DNA from: Collinsella sp.
Lineage (GTDB): Bacteria; Actinomycetota; Coriobacteriia; Coriobacteriales; Coriobacteriaceae
Length of the DNA stretch: 64,000 bases
Direction: 5' to 3'
Assembly (NCBI GenBank): GCA_019414055.1
Contig: DXMV01000018.1
Span: forward strand, 1 to 64,000
Below, in pieces: positions 43,320 to 52,055 of the stretch. The translations under genes and the position numbers were made by a program. Numbering within the stretch: position 1 is the first letter of the stretch; every line of letters starts with the position of its first letter. A model generated the notes under the pieces. It was not told where the DNA came from, did no database searches, and was given only the letters and a program-made list of their open reading frames with translations.

Positions 43320-43354
43320 CGCCGTCGCGCCCCCTGTGGACGCGGCGGCGTTTT
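43320..43354 (+). terminator. Terminator after ppdK
   Basis: CGCCGTCGCG (43320-43329) pairs with CGCGGCGGCG (43341-43350), with one G-U pair, followed by TTTT. The gene that follows therefore probably has its own promoter, which I could not identify with confidence. Confidence 0.65.
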
Positions 43355-43394
43355 ACGTTGGTTCAATACATTGGCAACTGATGGGAGGACTGCG

Positions 43395-46202
43395 ATGAAA
43401 AACCTCACCAGGTATTTGCAACGAGCGCGTCGGGGGGCACAGATGACCCTGTGCTGGGTGGTCGTTGCGGTCACGGCGCTTTGCGGGATGCCGACAGCCG
43501 GTTTTGCCCTTCAGGATGAATCACGCGACGAGCTCTATGGCGACGTGGTCAACCCGCTCACCATTACGGTCAACGATCGCGAGTGCACGTTTGTAGATAT
43601 CGATGAAGGTAAGCTCGAGGGCCGTACCTCGATGTACGACAACGTCTCGTTCTACACGGCCGCCGTCAAAAAGGTGCTGCCCAACTGGGCATCGCTTGCC
43701 TATAACATCCTTGGCTATGGTGGAGGCGACGACTCCAAGGACTTTTTGTACTGGGACCACGCCGGCAAGGGCTTTGAGAATGACTTCGGTAAGGGTCACT
43801 ACATCTATCTGTATGATGCGCTTTCGGGCGGCAACGGTGAGCATTCCGACGGCGCCGACAAGTCCATTCAAAGTGGCCTGACGTCGGCGAAAGGTCTGAA
43901 CGCGGTCTATGAGCGCCTGACCGAAGATATCGCCGACTGCATCGGCCACAAGCTGACCGGCGAGGATTTCCGTAAATATGTGCCACTCGACGGCCTGTCG
44001 CAAGACACGAGCGAGCAAGACGTGATATATGCCACCATCGCGTGCGTGGACAAGCTCGGCGGCACCTATCAGTACGATTTCAATGGCTTTGGCATCGCGT
44101 TCTATAACTTTAGAGTTCAGCAGCTCAACAGCGTGAACAAGCTTAACTGTGCGCCCGAGGACGCGCCGGGCTATTCCTTTGTTGATTCTAAGACTGAGCA
44201 GGAGCTCGTTACCTCGGCACTCAACGTCGGCTATGAGGACGCCTCGCAGAGCATCACGCTCGCCCGTGGTACCGAGGAGACGGTCGGCACGAGCACTTCT
44301 GAATCCACATCGTATTCCAAAGGCGGCTCGTGGGGCGCATCGGTAAGCCTCAAGGAGTCGCTGGGCGTGCCCGGAACGGCGAGCGAGGAGATCGAGACCT
44401 CGTTTTCGGCCGAAACCACGATGTCCCAGTTGTGGGAGGCGAGCAAGACCGAGGAACAGTCGATCACCACAACGGACAATCAGTCGGTCACCGTCAATAT
44501 GACGATCCCGGCGCACACACAGGTCAATAGCAAGCAGACGAGTTCTACCACGACGCTGTCCGAGGACTATGACCAGCCGGTGGGCGTGACGTTCGACGTG
44601 ATCATCTTTAACATGAACGGTGAGTGCTACGACGATAACGCCGCCGTGCAGGAGTTCCATACTGCCGGTTATGACCAGCGCTCGTTCTACACCACCTTTG
44701 GCGATCAGTCGACCGACGCCGTGCAGAACTTGTTCCTGCGCTCAATCGCCCATCGTGGCGACGACGGCTACGATACCACCGCCGGAAACGTCACGAGCTG
44801 GTCGTATCGCACCAACAACCACATGGTGCGCGCCATCGATTGGAATTCGGTCCTGGCCGATCGCGAGGTGCCTTCGCGCAACGGCGGCGCCCCGCGCACG
44901 TGCAACGTGCTCAACGACATGGCCGCGACCTATCCCATGTCCATTACGGGTTCCAATCTGTCGTTTGAGTCGGTGACGGTCGATACGCAGCTGGGCACGC
45001 CGCAGCCTATTAAGCCCATCTCCAAGATTCTCGTGTCGCTGCAGACCGATAAGACCCGAAGGCTTACGGTGGGAGACGAAGACCCCATCTCTTCCTATCG
45101 CGTGCGTGCAAGGGACGAGGACGATGTTGACTACTACGGCTTTGTAAAGTCGTCGGGTGACTGGCGTGTGGTCGATAAAAAGGGCAAGGAATGTAAGTCC
45201 GACGTCATCGAGATCCAGACCGACCCTGTTACCCACGAGCAAGTCGTGGTGGGCAAAAAGGCCGGCACCGCCTACGTAAAGTACTTTATCCCCGAGGACA
45301 CCTATGTGGACGTGAACTGGCATGTCTCGACCAATGACGAGATCGACGCCGCGGCCTACAAATACAAGGTAAGTGACGTGGCGCCTGAGCCGTTTAACGG
45401 CAGCATCAAACTCGAGGGCTCGGCGCAGACCGTCGTCGGCGTCGAGGAAAATCTCAACGGCATCGAAGGCCTGACGGCTACGGTCTATGACACGACGGGC
45501 AAGGAAGTCGATAGAGTCTGCAGCTGGGAGGCCCAGGAGCTCGAGAGCAAGGGCATTTCGGTCGCGACAGACGGCGCGATGACCATCTCGCAACCGGGCA
45601 CCTTCCATGTTCGCGCCTTTATTGACAACGTGTATTCCGATTGGGCCGAGGTCATCGCCGCGCCCGCACCGGTCGACCCGATGACGACCGTGGTCGAGAC
45701 ACCGGTGAGCGTTACGTCCGATTCTTCGGGGAATTCTTCGGCAACGATGGATAGCGCGGCTCCTGCCCGGGGAGAGCAGGCGGCTTCCGATGCGAACACG
45801 GCCGAGTCTGCTCCGGCGAGCGACGATGCCGCTGCATTGACTGATGGCACCGCGCCCGCTGCCGCGAAGGATGCCTCGCCGATTCCTACGGGCCTCGTTA
45901 CCGTTTTGACCGATATCTGCCGCTACGGCATTGATCACGGCCTCATCAGCACATCAAACAAGGAAGAGATGACCAAGCAGGACTTCGACATCTTAGGCAT
46001 CCTGTACCTGATGGCAGACAGCCAGGACCTAGTGCCCCAAGACGCCGAGGACGCGATGAACGAATGGGCCCATGACAACTATAATGAAGGAGATCTTGCC
46101 ACCTGGAAGCAGCATGCGCTTTCGGTGCTGCTCGAATACGGCTATATCGCGCCCGGAACGACCGTGACGACGCCGTCGACTGATGCTGCGGACGGCGCAT
46201 AA
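43395..46202 (+). CDS. Secreted aerolysin-like (candidate pore-forming) multidomain protein
   Basis: The 935-residue protein starts with a basic n-region and hydrophobic signal peptide (about 1-38, probable cleavage after AGFA). Residues about 50-260 are an unassigned globular domain. Residues about 268-408 resemble an aerolysin/ETX-MTX2 beta-pore-forming module. They start ELVTSALNVGYEDASQSIT and continue through Ser/Thr-rich alternating segments, TSTSESTSYSKGGSWGAS, an insertion-loop-like stretch (about 310-345), QSVTVNMTIPAHTQV and the return strand. Two Ig-like domains follow (about 540-645 and 665-755). An Ala/Ser/Pro-rich linker (about 757-828) and a helical C-terminal domain (about 830-920) complete it. 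No sortase motif or C-terminal anchor is seen. GGGAGG precedes the ATG. It stands alone between terminator and rplS promoter. Assignment is by pattern, not alignment; it could instead be a surface adhesin. Confidence 0.6.
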   Translation: MKNLTRYLQRARRGAQMTLCWVVVAVTALCGMPTAGFALQDESRDELYGDVVNPLTITVNDRECTFVDIDEGKLEGRTSMYDNVSFYTAAVKKVLPNWASLAYNILGYGGGDDSKDFLYWDHAGKGFENDFGKGHYIYLYDALSGGNGEHSDGADKSIQSGLTSAKGLNAVYERLTEDIADCIGHKLTGEDFRKYVPLDGLSQDTSEQDVIYATIACVDKLGGTYQYDFNGFGIAFYNFRVQQLNSVNKLNCAPEDAPGYSFVDSKTEQELVTSALNVGYEDASQSITLARGTEETVGTSTSESTSYSKGGSWGASVSLKESLGVPGTASEEIETSFSAETTMSQLWEASKTEEQSITTTDNQSVTVNMTIPAHTQVNSKQTSSTTTLSEDYDQPVGVTFDVIIFNMNGECYDDNAAVQEFHTAGYDQRSFYTTFGDQSTDAVQNLFLRSIAHRGDDGYDTTAGNVTSWSYRTNNHMVRAIDWNSVLADREVPSRNGGAPRTCNVLNDMAATYPMSITGSNLSFESVTVDTQLGTPQPIKPISKILVSLQTDKTRRLTVGDEDPISSYRVRARDEDDVDYYGFVKSSGDWRVVDKKGKECKSDVIEIQTDPVTHEQVVVGKKAGTAYVKYFIPEDTYVDVNWHVSTNDEIDAAAYKYKVSDVAPEPFNGSIKLEGSAQTVVGVEENLNGIEGLTATVYDTTGKEVDRVCSWEAQELESKGISVATDGAMTISQPGTFHVRAFIDNVYSDWAEVIAAPAPVDPMTTVVETPVSVTSDSSGNSSATMDSAAPARGEQAASDANTAESAPASDDAAALTDGTAPAAAKDASPIPTGLVTVLTDICRYGIDHGLISTSNKEEMTKQDFDILGILYLMADSQDLVPQDAEDAMNEWAHDNYNEGDLATWKQHALSVLLEYGYIAPGTTVTTPSTDAADGA

Positions 46203-46253
46203 GTGCAGAAAGAGTGCGTGTTTTTGTCTTTTTGCGCACGGGCAAAATAGTTC

Positions 46254-46281
46254 TTGCAGCCAAGGTCGTGGCGTGTATACT
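46254..46281 (+). promoter_or_regulatory. Promoter of rplS
   Basis: TTGCAG (46254-46259) and TATACT (46276-46281) are spaced by 16 bases, 69 bases upstream of the rplS ATG. Confidence 0.65.
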
Positions 46282-46350
46282 CGAATACGTTTGTTCAACT
46301 ACGTGCCGGCCAAGGTGGTACGGCACCTCTAGAAGAGTAAGGAATTGCAC

Positions 46351-46692
46351 ATGGATTACATCCGCGCAATCGAGCGTCAGCAGATCCGCGAGGACATCCC
46401 GCAGGTCCGCGTTGCCGACAACGTCAAGGTTCACTACCGCATTAAGGAAGGCGACCGCGAGCGCATCCAGGTTTTCCAGGGTGACGTCATCCGCATGGCC
46501 GGCGCCGGTGCCCGTGAGACCTTCACCGTCCGCAAGATTTCCTTCGGTGTCGGTGTTGAGCGTACCTTCCCGCTTCACAGCCCCAAGATCGCCAAGCTCG
46601 AGGTCGTCCGTCATGGTCGCGTCCGTCGCGCCAAGCTGTACTACCTCCGCGACAAGGTGGGCAAGGCTGCTCGCATCCCCGAGAAGCGCTAA
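46351..46692 (+). CDS. rplS: Large-subunit ribosomal protein bL19
   Basis: bL19 lies at the subunit interface. The 113 residues include VRVADNVKVHYRIKEGDRERIQVFQG, IRMAGAGARETFTVRKISFGVGVERTFP and RRAKLYYLRDKVGKAARI, all typical as successive motifs. The ATG at 46351 follows AAGGA; a TTG six bases earlier is less likely. A terminator follows. Confidence 0.96.
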   Translation: MDYIRAIERQQIREDIPQVRVADNVKVHYRIKEGDRERIQVFQGDVIRMAGAGARETFTVRKISFGVGVERTFPLHSPKIAKLEVVRHGRVRRAKLYYLRDKVGKAARIPEKR

Positions 46693-46727
46693 GAAGATCG
46701 CAGCGTCTGTCCACTCGTTTGGACAAA

Positions 46728-46755
46728 AGGGTCACCTTCGGGTGGCCCTCTTTTT
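46728..46755 (+). terminator. Terminator after rplS
   Basis: AGGGTCACC (46728-46736) pairs with GGTGGCCCT (46741-46749) around a TTCG tetraloop and runs into five T residues. Confidence 0.85.
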
Positions 46756-46784
46756 ATCTGATTTGCATGCAAGGAGGCCCCGAT

Positions 46785-47573
46785 ATGGCCAACATGACGA
46801 GCTCGGTTTCGGCATCGCAGGTTGCCGGTGAGCTGGCGAGCGCCACGTTTGAGGAGATTCCCGCCCTCGTGGAACATTATCGTGAGGATCCGCGCCAGCA
46901 GGTGATCAAGGCTTGCGAGCGTGCCCTTAAGCGCCATGCCAAGGAACTTGCCGAGCGCGAGCGCGTCAACGGTATGTACGAGCTGATGCACGAGCTCGGT
47001 GGGGATGGCGTGGTCGTGGGTGTCGACGAGGTGGGTCGCGGCTCGGTGGCCGGTCCTTTGACGGTGTGCGCCGTGTGCCTTCCCATGGAACCGCGCGTCT
47101 GGGGCATCAACGATTCCAAAAAGCTCACGCCGGCGCGCCGCGAGCTGCTCTCGGTGAAGATTGCCGAGGTCGCGACGGCGATTGGTTTTTGCCACATCGC
47201 GCCTGCGGATATCGATGATATGGGCATGGCCCGCGCCATCCGCGCTGCCGTTGCCGGCGCCGTAGCCGATACGGGACTCGAGCCCGATTGCGTGCTTATG
47301 GACGGTAACCCCTTGGGTGCCGTTCCCAACGAGCGCGACGTGGTGAAGGGCGATGCCAAAATCGCCTGTATCGCCGCGGCGTCCATCATGGCCAAGGTCA
47401 CGCGTGACGAGATGATGGTCGAGTACGATGCCGAGTATCCCGAGTATCACTTGGCCGAGTCGAAGGGCTACGCAAGCCCCGAGCACATTGAGGCGATTCG
47501 CAAACATGGACTTTGTCCGCTGCATCGTGTGAGCTTTTGCGGAAACTTTCTGCAGACTGAGCGCCTTTTCTAG
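46785..47573 (+). CDS. rnhB: Ribonuclease HII
   Basis: It cleaves RNA in RNA-DNA hybrids and excises misincorporated ribonucleotides. The 262 residues have an extra N-terminal domain of about 75 residues, as in Bacillus-type RNase HII. The catalytic core follows with VGVDEVGRGSVAGPL (Asp81, Glu82), NDSKKLTPARRE, MDGNPLGAVP and GDAKIACIAAASIMAKVTRD. AAGGAGG precedes the ATG at 46785; open frame above crosses the terminator and is rejected. Confidence 0.95.
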   Translation: MANMTSSVSASQVAGELASATFEEIPALVEHYREDPRQQVIKACERALKRHAKELAERERVNGMYELMHELGGDGVVVGVDEVGRGSVAGPLTVCAVCLPMEPRVWGINDSKKLTPARRELLSVKIAEVATAIGFCHIAPADIDDMGMARAIRAAVAGAVADTGLEPDCVLMDGNPLGAVPNERDVVKGDAKIACIAAASIMAKVTRDEMMVEYDAEYPEYHLAESKGYASPEHIEAIRKHGLCPLHRVSFCGNFLQTERLF

Positions 47574-47622
47574 GTCAATTGTGGAGACAGGGACCTCTGG
47601 CGTTTCATAAACCTGCTGGTAG

Positions 47623-47664
47623 CGGGCCGTGTGCAACGTGATTGTTGCGTACGGTCCGTTTTTT
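47623..47664 (+). terminator. Terminator after rnhB
   Basis: The 15-base arms 47623-47637 and 47644-47658 pair throughout with three G-U pairs and are followed by six T residues. The remaining bases up to yraN (about 100) show no clear promoter boxes. Confidence 0.75.
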
Positions 47665-47762
47665 GTCGGCATTTGGTCAGCTTTTGGTTTGTTTCCAGTA
47701 CTTACCCGCATGAAAGGTGCCCTCATCATCGGGGCAATGCAGTGTGCGGGAAAGGAGACCCC

Positions 47763-48248
47763 ATGTGTGCCGCAAGCAAAAAGAGCAAGACGCAGCAACT
47801 CAAAGAGCGCTGGGAAGACGGCGAGCTCGACTGCGGGGCGATTACGCCCGAGTTTATCAAGGGACTCAGTCCCCGCGAGCTCGGCATGCTGGGCGAGCTG
47901 ATTACCATCGATTACTTTAACGAGCGTGGATACACCTTGTTGGAGCAGGGCTATCGTTGCATTGAGGGCGAAGCCGATCTGGTGCTGCTCGATGAGCTCG
48001 ACGATGTCGTGGTGATGGCCGAGGTCAAGACGAGACGCGTCGCCCTGGATTGCGCCACGCGGGTCTTTCCCGAGGAAGCCGTGGACGCCCAAAAGCAGCG
48101 TCGGTATCGTCGTATCGCAAGTTGTTATCTCATGGAGCACTATCCGCTCAGGTCGATTCGCTTCGATGCCGTGGGTGTCACCATCCGCGGCGGACATATC
48201 GCCGAGATCGAGCACCAGTACAATGCGTTCGATTGGCAGGTGTCGTGA
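47763..48248 (+). CDS. yraN: UPF0102 (YraN-like) putative endonuclease
   Basis: YraN-family proteins have a restriction-endonuclease-like fold and unknown cellular role. The 161 residues show LGMLGELITIDYFNERGYTLLEQGYRC, then EGEADLVLLDELDDVVVMAEVKTRR, which carries the E-D-EVK active-site pattern. The N-terminal ~40 residues are additional. GGAAAGGAG precedes the ATG at 47763. comM overlaps its stop, so the two are translationally coupled. Confidence 0.88.
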   Translation: MCAASKKSKTQQLKERWEDGELDCGAITPEFIKGLSPRELGMLGELITIDYFNERGYTLLEQGYRCIEGEADLVLLDELDDVVVMAEVKTRRVALDCATRVFPEEAVDAQKQRRYRRIASCYLMEHYPLRSIRFDAVGVTIRGGHIAEIEHQYNAFDWQVS

Positions 48249-49771
48249 TGGCGTTCGAGACGTTTGCCGTACACGCGGCCTGTATCCGCGGCGTCGAGGC
48301 AATTCCCGTCACCGTCGAGGTCTCGCTTGCCGGTGGCGTTCCGGGCATCCAGATGCTCGGCATTCCGAGTATGGAGGTGATGGAGTCGCGCGGGCGTATC
48401 CGGTGCGCCATGCGCTCGGCAGGCTTCGAGATCCCGCGCTCTGGCATTACCGTCAACCTGGCACCCGGCGATATCCGTAAAACTGGTAGTGGGTTTGACC
48501 TGCCGATTGCCATCGCGGTTCTGGCGGCCGATGGGCAGATTCCCCGTGACAACCTCGATCGCTGCCTTATCGCAGGCGAGCTTGGTCTGGACGGCACCGT
48601 GCTGCCCGTCAAGGGCGAGGTGGCGTTTCAGCTGTTGGCGCGTGATATGGGGCTTTCTTTTATTGCCGGTAGGTCCGATCAACACGTCCCGCTTGCGGGC
48701 GTTGACTGCGGGTTTATCGACCACCTATCTCAGCTTGCCCATGGCATGGGCGATGCCGCACGGCATTATCTGGATTCTGAAGTGCTCGAGGCGGCCTTTG
48801 AGCCCGAGCTCGATTATGCCGACGTTCTGGGGCAGGAGGTCGCCAAACGTGGCATGGCGCTTGCGGCCGCCGGCGAGCTCGGCCTGCTCATGATCGGCTC
48901 GCCCGGTTCGGGCAAGACCATGCTTGCGCGGCGCATGACGGGTATTTTGCCCGAGCTTTCTCTCGAGGATCAGCAAGAGGCACTGTGCATCCATTCGGTC
49001 TTGGGCGAAAATATAGATGGCCTGCTGGCGGGGCATCGGCCCTTCCGCAGCCCACATCACAGCATTTCGACCGCTGGACTCATCGGCGGCGGGCGCCCGG
49101 TGCATCCGGGCGAAATTAGCCTTGCTCATGGCGGCGTGCTCTTTTTGGACGAGCTCGCCGAGTTTCCCACCGGCGTGCTGCAGACGCTGCGTCAGCCCAT
49201 CGAGCGTGGGTACGTGAGGATCGTGCGTGTCGACGGGGCCTTTACGTTTCCGTCGCGCTTTCAGCTGCTAGCCGCGAGCAATCCCTGCCCCTGCGGGTTT
49301 TTGGGCGATCGCGAAGTGCCGTGTCGCTGTTCCGCTTCGATGGTCGAGCGCTATCGGGGCAAGTTGCGCGGTCCTTTGGCTGATCGAATCGACATGATGA
49401 TCGACGTGACCCGCCCCGATCCTCAGGTGATCATTGAGGGCGCGGAGGGTATGTCATCGGCCGAGCTGCGCGATTATGTCGTGCGAGGGCGTGCCTTTCG
49501 CGCCTGGCGTGAATCCCGTATGGACGATGCGGACTCCGAGGCCGAGGAAGATGAGTCGCGGTCCATTGACGGCGTCGTTTCGACCTTTGGGCTTGATGAG
49601 GCCGCCGAGAAATGCGTGCTCGGCCTGTCGAAGCGCACGCATCTCACGGGTCGCGGCATCGTGCGCCTGGTGCGCATCGCACGTACGATCGCCGATGTTG
49701 CCGAAAGCGAACGGGTGACGCAGGATCACGTGCTCGAGGCGGCGATGTATCAGGGAAGGAGGGACCAATGA
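48248..49771 (+). CDS. comM: Magnesium-chelatase-like AAA+ ATPase ComM/YifB
   Basis: ComM is a hexameric helicase that promotes branch migration during natural transformation in some bacteria. The 507 residues have an N-terminal Lon-protease-like domain (FETFAVHAACIRGVEAIPVTVEVSLAGG as motifs), Walker A GSPGSGKTMLARRM, FRSPHHSISTAGLIGGG, Walker B GGVLFLDELAEFP, and LAASNPCPCGFLGD with zinc-type cysteines. The start ATG overlaps the yraN stop as TGATG. dprA follows with an overlapping start, which fits a competence-related pair. Confidence 0.93.
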   Translation: MAFETFAVHAACIRGVEAIPVTVEVSLAGGVPGIQMLGIPSMEVMESRGRIRCAMRSAGFEIPRSGITVNLAPGDIRKTGSGFDLPIAIAVLAADGQIPRDNLDRCLIAGELGLDGTVLPVKGEVAFQLLARDMGLSFIAGRSDQHVPLAGVDCGFIDHLSQLAHGMGDAARHYLDSEVLEAAFEPELDYADVLGQEVAKRGMALAAAGELGLLMIGSPGSGKTMLARRMTGILPELSLEDQQEALCIHSVLGENIDGLLAGHRPFRSPHHSISTAGLIGGGRPVHPGEISLAHGGVLFLDELAEFPTGVLQTLRQPIERGYVRIVRVDGAFTFPSRFQLLAASNPCPCGFLGDREVPCRCSASMVERYRGKLRGPLADRIDMMIDVTRPDPQVIIEGAEGMSSAELRDYVVRGRAFRAWRESRMDDADSEAEEDESRSIDGVVSTFGLDEAAEKCVLGLSKRTHLTGRGIVRLVRIARTIADVAESERVTQDHVLEAAMYQGRRDQ

Positions 49772-50703
49772 TGTCCGAGGGGTCCTTCGAGCTGCATCCA
49801 GGTGATGCGTTGTATCCCGAGACCGTTTTGGAGCTTTCTGATGTGCCCCAGACGCTCTATGTGCGCGGCAACGCCGAGGTGCTTTCGACGCCTGCGCTAT
49901 CCATCATCGGTGCACGCAAGGCATCGCCGTACGGTCTCGCCGTGGCAGAACTTGCGGCCAAGGTGGCGGTTGAGGCGGGAGTGACGGTGGTCTCGGGCGG
50001 CGCGGTCGGCTGCGACCAGGCGTCGGGTTGGGCTGCGGTCAACGCCGGGGGCAAACACGTCGTGGTACTGGGTACCGGTGCCGATGTTGTCTATCCGCGC
50101 TCGAGCGCCGGCCTCATCACGCGCACACTCGATACGGGCGGCGCGGTCGTTTCGATTTCGCCGTGGGGTATGGGGCCGCGTAAGTTTGCCTTTCCGCGCC
50201 GCAATCGCGTGATCGCAGCCCTGTCGCAAGCCCTCTTTGTTTCCGAGGCTGGCATGCCCTCGGGTACGTTCTCCACGGCGGAGGCTGCTATGGACTTGGG
50301 TCGAGAGCTCCTTGCCGTGCCGGGCTCCATCCTTTCGCTCGAGTCGCGCGGGACCAACTACCTCATCGCTAACGGCGCCTGCTGCATCATCGACGAGGAA
50401 TCAATCGAGATGGCCATTTCGCGCATCTACGGCACGCTGCGCTACTCGCGTCCCGATGCACCCGGTATTGCCGATCTGGACCCCACGCAGCAGGCCGTGA
50501 TGCACGCGCTTATCGCCTCGCCGCTCAAGGTCGATGACATTGCCGCGCTCGTCTCGCTTGATGCTGTCGGCGTGCTCAAGCTCTTGGGCTCGCTCGAGCT
50601 CGAGGGCCTTATCGAACGTATGATGGATGGAAGGTATGCGCCCTCAAAGTTTGCGCTTCACGCCCAGACGCCCTTCGGTCACAATGGAAAGCGTGTCAAT
50701 TAG
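49768..50703 (+). CDS. dprA: DNA processing protein DprA/Smf
   Basis: DprA loads RecA onto incoming single-stranded DNA. The 311 residues contain the Rossmann-like core: LSIIGARKASPYG, VTVVSGGAVGCDQASGWAAV, VLGTGADVVYP, FPRRNRVIAALSQALFVSEA, with the GSRGTNYLI-like segment ESRGTNYLIANGACC. A C-terminal winged-helix domain follows (about 230-295). The start ATG overlaps the comM stop, after GGAAGGAGGG. An N-terminal SAM domain is absent. Confidence 0.93.
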   Translation: MMSEGSFELHPGDALYPETVLELSDVPQTLYVRGNAEVLSTPALSIIGARKASPYGLAVAELAAKVAVEAGVTVVSGGAVGCDQASGWAAVNAGGKHVVVLGTGADVVYPRSSAGLITRTLDTGGAVVSISPWGMGPRKFAFPRRNRVIAALSQALFVSEAGMPSGTFSTAEAAMDLGRELLAVPGSILSLESRGTNYLIANGACCIIDEESIEMAISRIYGTLRYSRPDAPGIADLDPTQQAVMHALIASPLKVDDIAALVSLDAVGVLKLLGSLELEGLIERMMDGRYAPSKFALHAQTPFGHNGKRVN

Positions 50704-50717
50704 AAAGGTGTTTGCAG

Positions 50718-52055
50718 ATGCAGTTCGATCAGGTGACGGTTATCGGTGGCGGTCTGGCGGGTTCGGAATGTGCGATCCAGCTGGCAGATCGCGGGTTTGC
50801 CGTAAAGCTGTGCGAGATGCGCCCCCAGGTGAGCTCTCCGGCCCACCATACCGATCACTTGGCCGAGCTCGTCTGCTCAAATTCGTTTAAGTCAACCCGT
50901 CCGGATTCCGCTGCTGGCCTGCTAAAGGCCGAGCTCGAGCGCATGGGTTCGGTGCTGCTCGATTGCGCCCATCGTGCGGCCGTTCCCGCGGGCGGTGCCC
51001 TGGCGGTCGACCGCGTCAAGTTTTCCGAGCTTGTCGAGGCCGAGGTTGCCGCCCGACCCAGTATTGAGGTCGTGCACGGCGAGGTCACGCAGATTCCCGA
51101 GGGCCACGTGGTCATTGCCGCGGGCCCGCTGTGTTCGCCGGCATTGAGCGAAGAGGTCATGAAGCTCGTCGGTGGCGACGCCTTGGCGTTCTTTGACGCT
51201 GCCGCGCCAATCGTCGATGCCTCCACGCTCGATATGGACGTACTGTTCTCGCAGTCGCGCTACGAGGAGCAGGGGAGCGGCGACTATCTCAACGCTCCGC
51301 TCAATAAGGAGGAGTACGAGGCCTTTATCGAAGCACTCACCACCGCCGACCGCGTTGTGCTCAAGGACTTTGAGGGTGGCGACCTCTTCCAGGCCTGTCA
51401 GCCCGCCGAGGAAGTCGCCCGTACCGGCAAGGATGCTATCCGCTTTGGCGCCATGAAGCCCGTCGGCCTCACCGACCCGCGAACCGGACGTCGTCCCTGG
51501 GCGGCGATTCAACTGCGTGCCGAAAACAAGGAAAAGACCGCATATAACCTGGTAGGCTTCCAGACTAATCTGACCTTTGGCGAGCAAAAGCGCGTCTTTC
51601 ATATGGTTCCAGGTTTGGAGAATGCCGAGTTCTTCCGCTATGGCGTCATGCACCGCAATACCTTTGTCGATGCGCCGCATGTTCTTGACGGCACCTTTGC
51701 CGTGCCTGGCACGGGTGTGCGCCTCGCCGGTCAGATCACCGGCACCGAGGGGTATATGGAAGCGGTGGCGACCGGTCTGCTTGCTGCGCTTAACACCTAT
51801 GCTGAGGCTATCGGTGCGGCTTCTGTGGAGCTTCCTCGCGTGGGCGCCCTGGGTGCGCTCGTGGGCTATGCGACCGATCCGGCAACCGTGGGCTACCAGC
51901 CCATGCATGTCAATTTTGGCCTGGTGCCGCCGCTCGAGGACGGCAAGCGCCGCAGTAAGCGAGACCGCTACCAGGCTTATGCGGATCGCGCCCTCGAGGC
52001 CCTCGATGCCTACTTGGCCACGCGTTCCGACTTGTTTGGAGGCGACCGGTCATAG
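50718..52055 (+). CDS. trmFO: Methylenetetrahydrofolate-tRNA-(uracil-5-)-methyltransferase
   Basis: This folate- and FAD-dependent enzyme makes ribothymidine at tRNA position 54. The 445 residues begin VTVIGGGLAGSECAIQLADRG, then CEMRP, the LAELVCSNSFKS segment with the catalytic Cys, GYMEAVATGLLAALN and the PMHVNFGLVPPL tail, which define TrmFO. The ATG at 50718 is preferred over the TTG at 50712. Its last bases overlap the likely start of the recombinase gene. Confidence 0.95.
   Translation: MQFDQVTVIGGGLAGSECAIQLADRGFAVKLCEMRPQVSSPAHHTDHLAELVCSNSFKSTRPDSAAGLLKAELERMGSVLLDCAHRAAVPAGGALAVDRVKFSELVEAEVAARPSIEVVHGEVTQIPEGHVVIAAGPLCSPALSEEVMKLVGGDALAFFDAAAPIVDASTLDMDVLFSQSRYEEQGSGDYLNAPLNKEEYEAFIEALTTADRVVLKDFEGGDLFQACQPAEEVARTGKDAIRFGAMKPVGLTDPRTGRRPWAAIQLRAENKEKTAYNLVGFQTNLTFGEQKRVFHMVPGLENAEFFRYGVMHRNTFVDAPHVLDGTFAVPGTGVRLAGQITGTEGYMEAVATGLLAALNTYAEAIGAASVELPRVGALGALVGYATDPATVGYQPMHVNFGLVPPLEDGKRRSKRDRYQAYADRALEALDAYLATRSDLFGGDRS

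Noticed and set aside
43125..43394. N-terminal extension of the aerolysin-like protein into ppdK
   Set aside because: The extra 90 codons lie out of frame within ppdK and cross its terminator. The ATG at 43395 has a ribosome site and a proper signal peptide.
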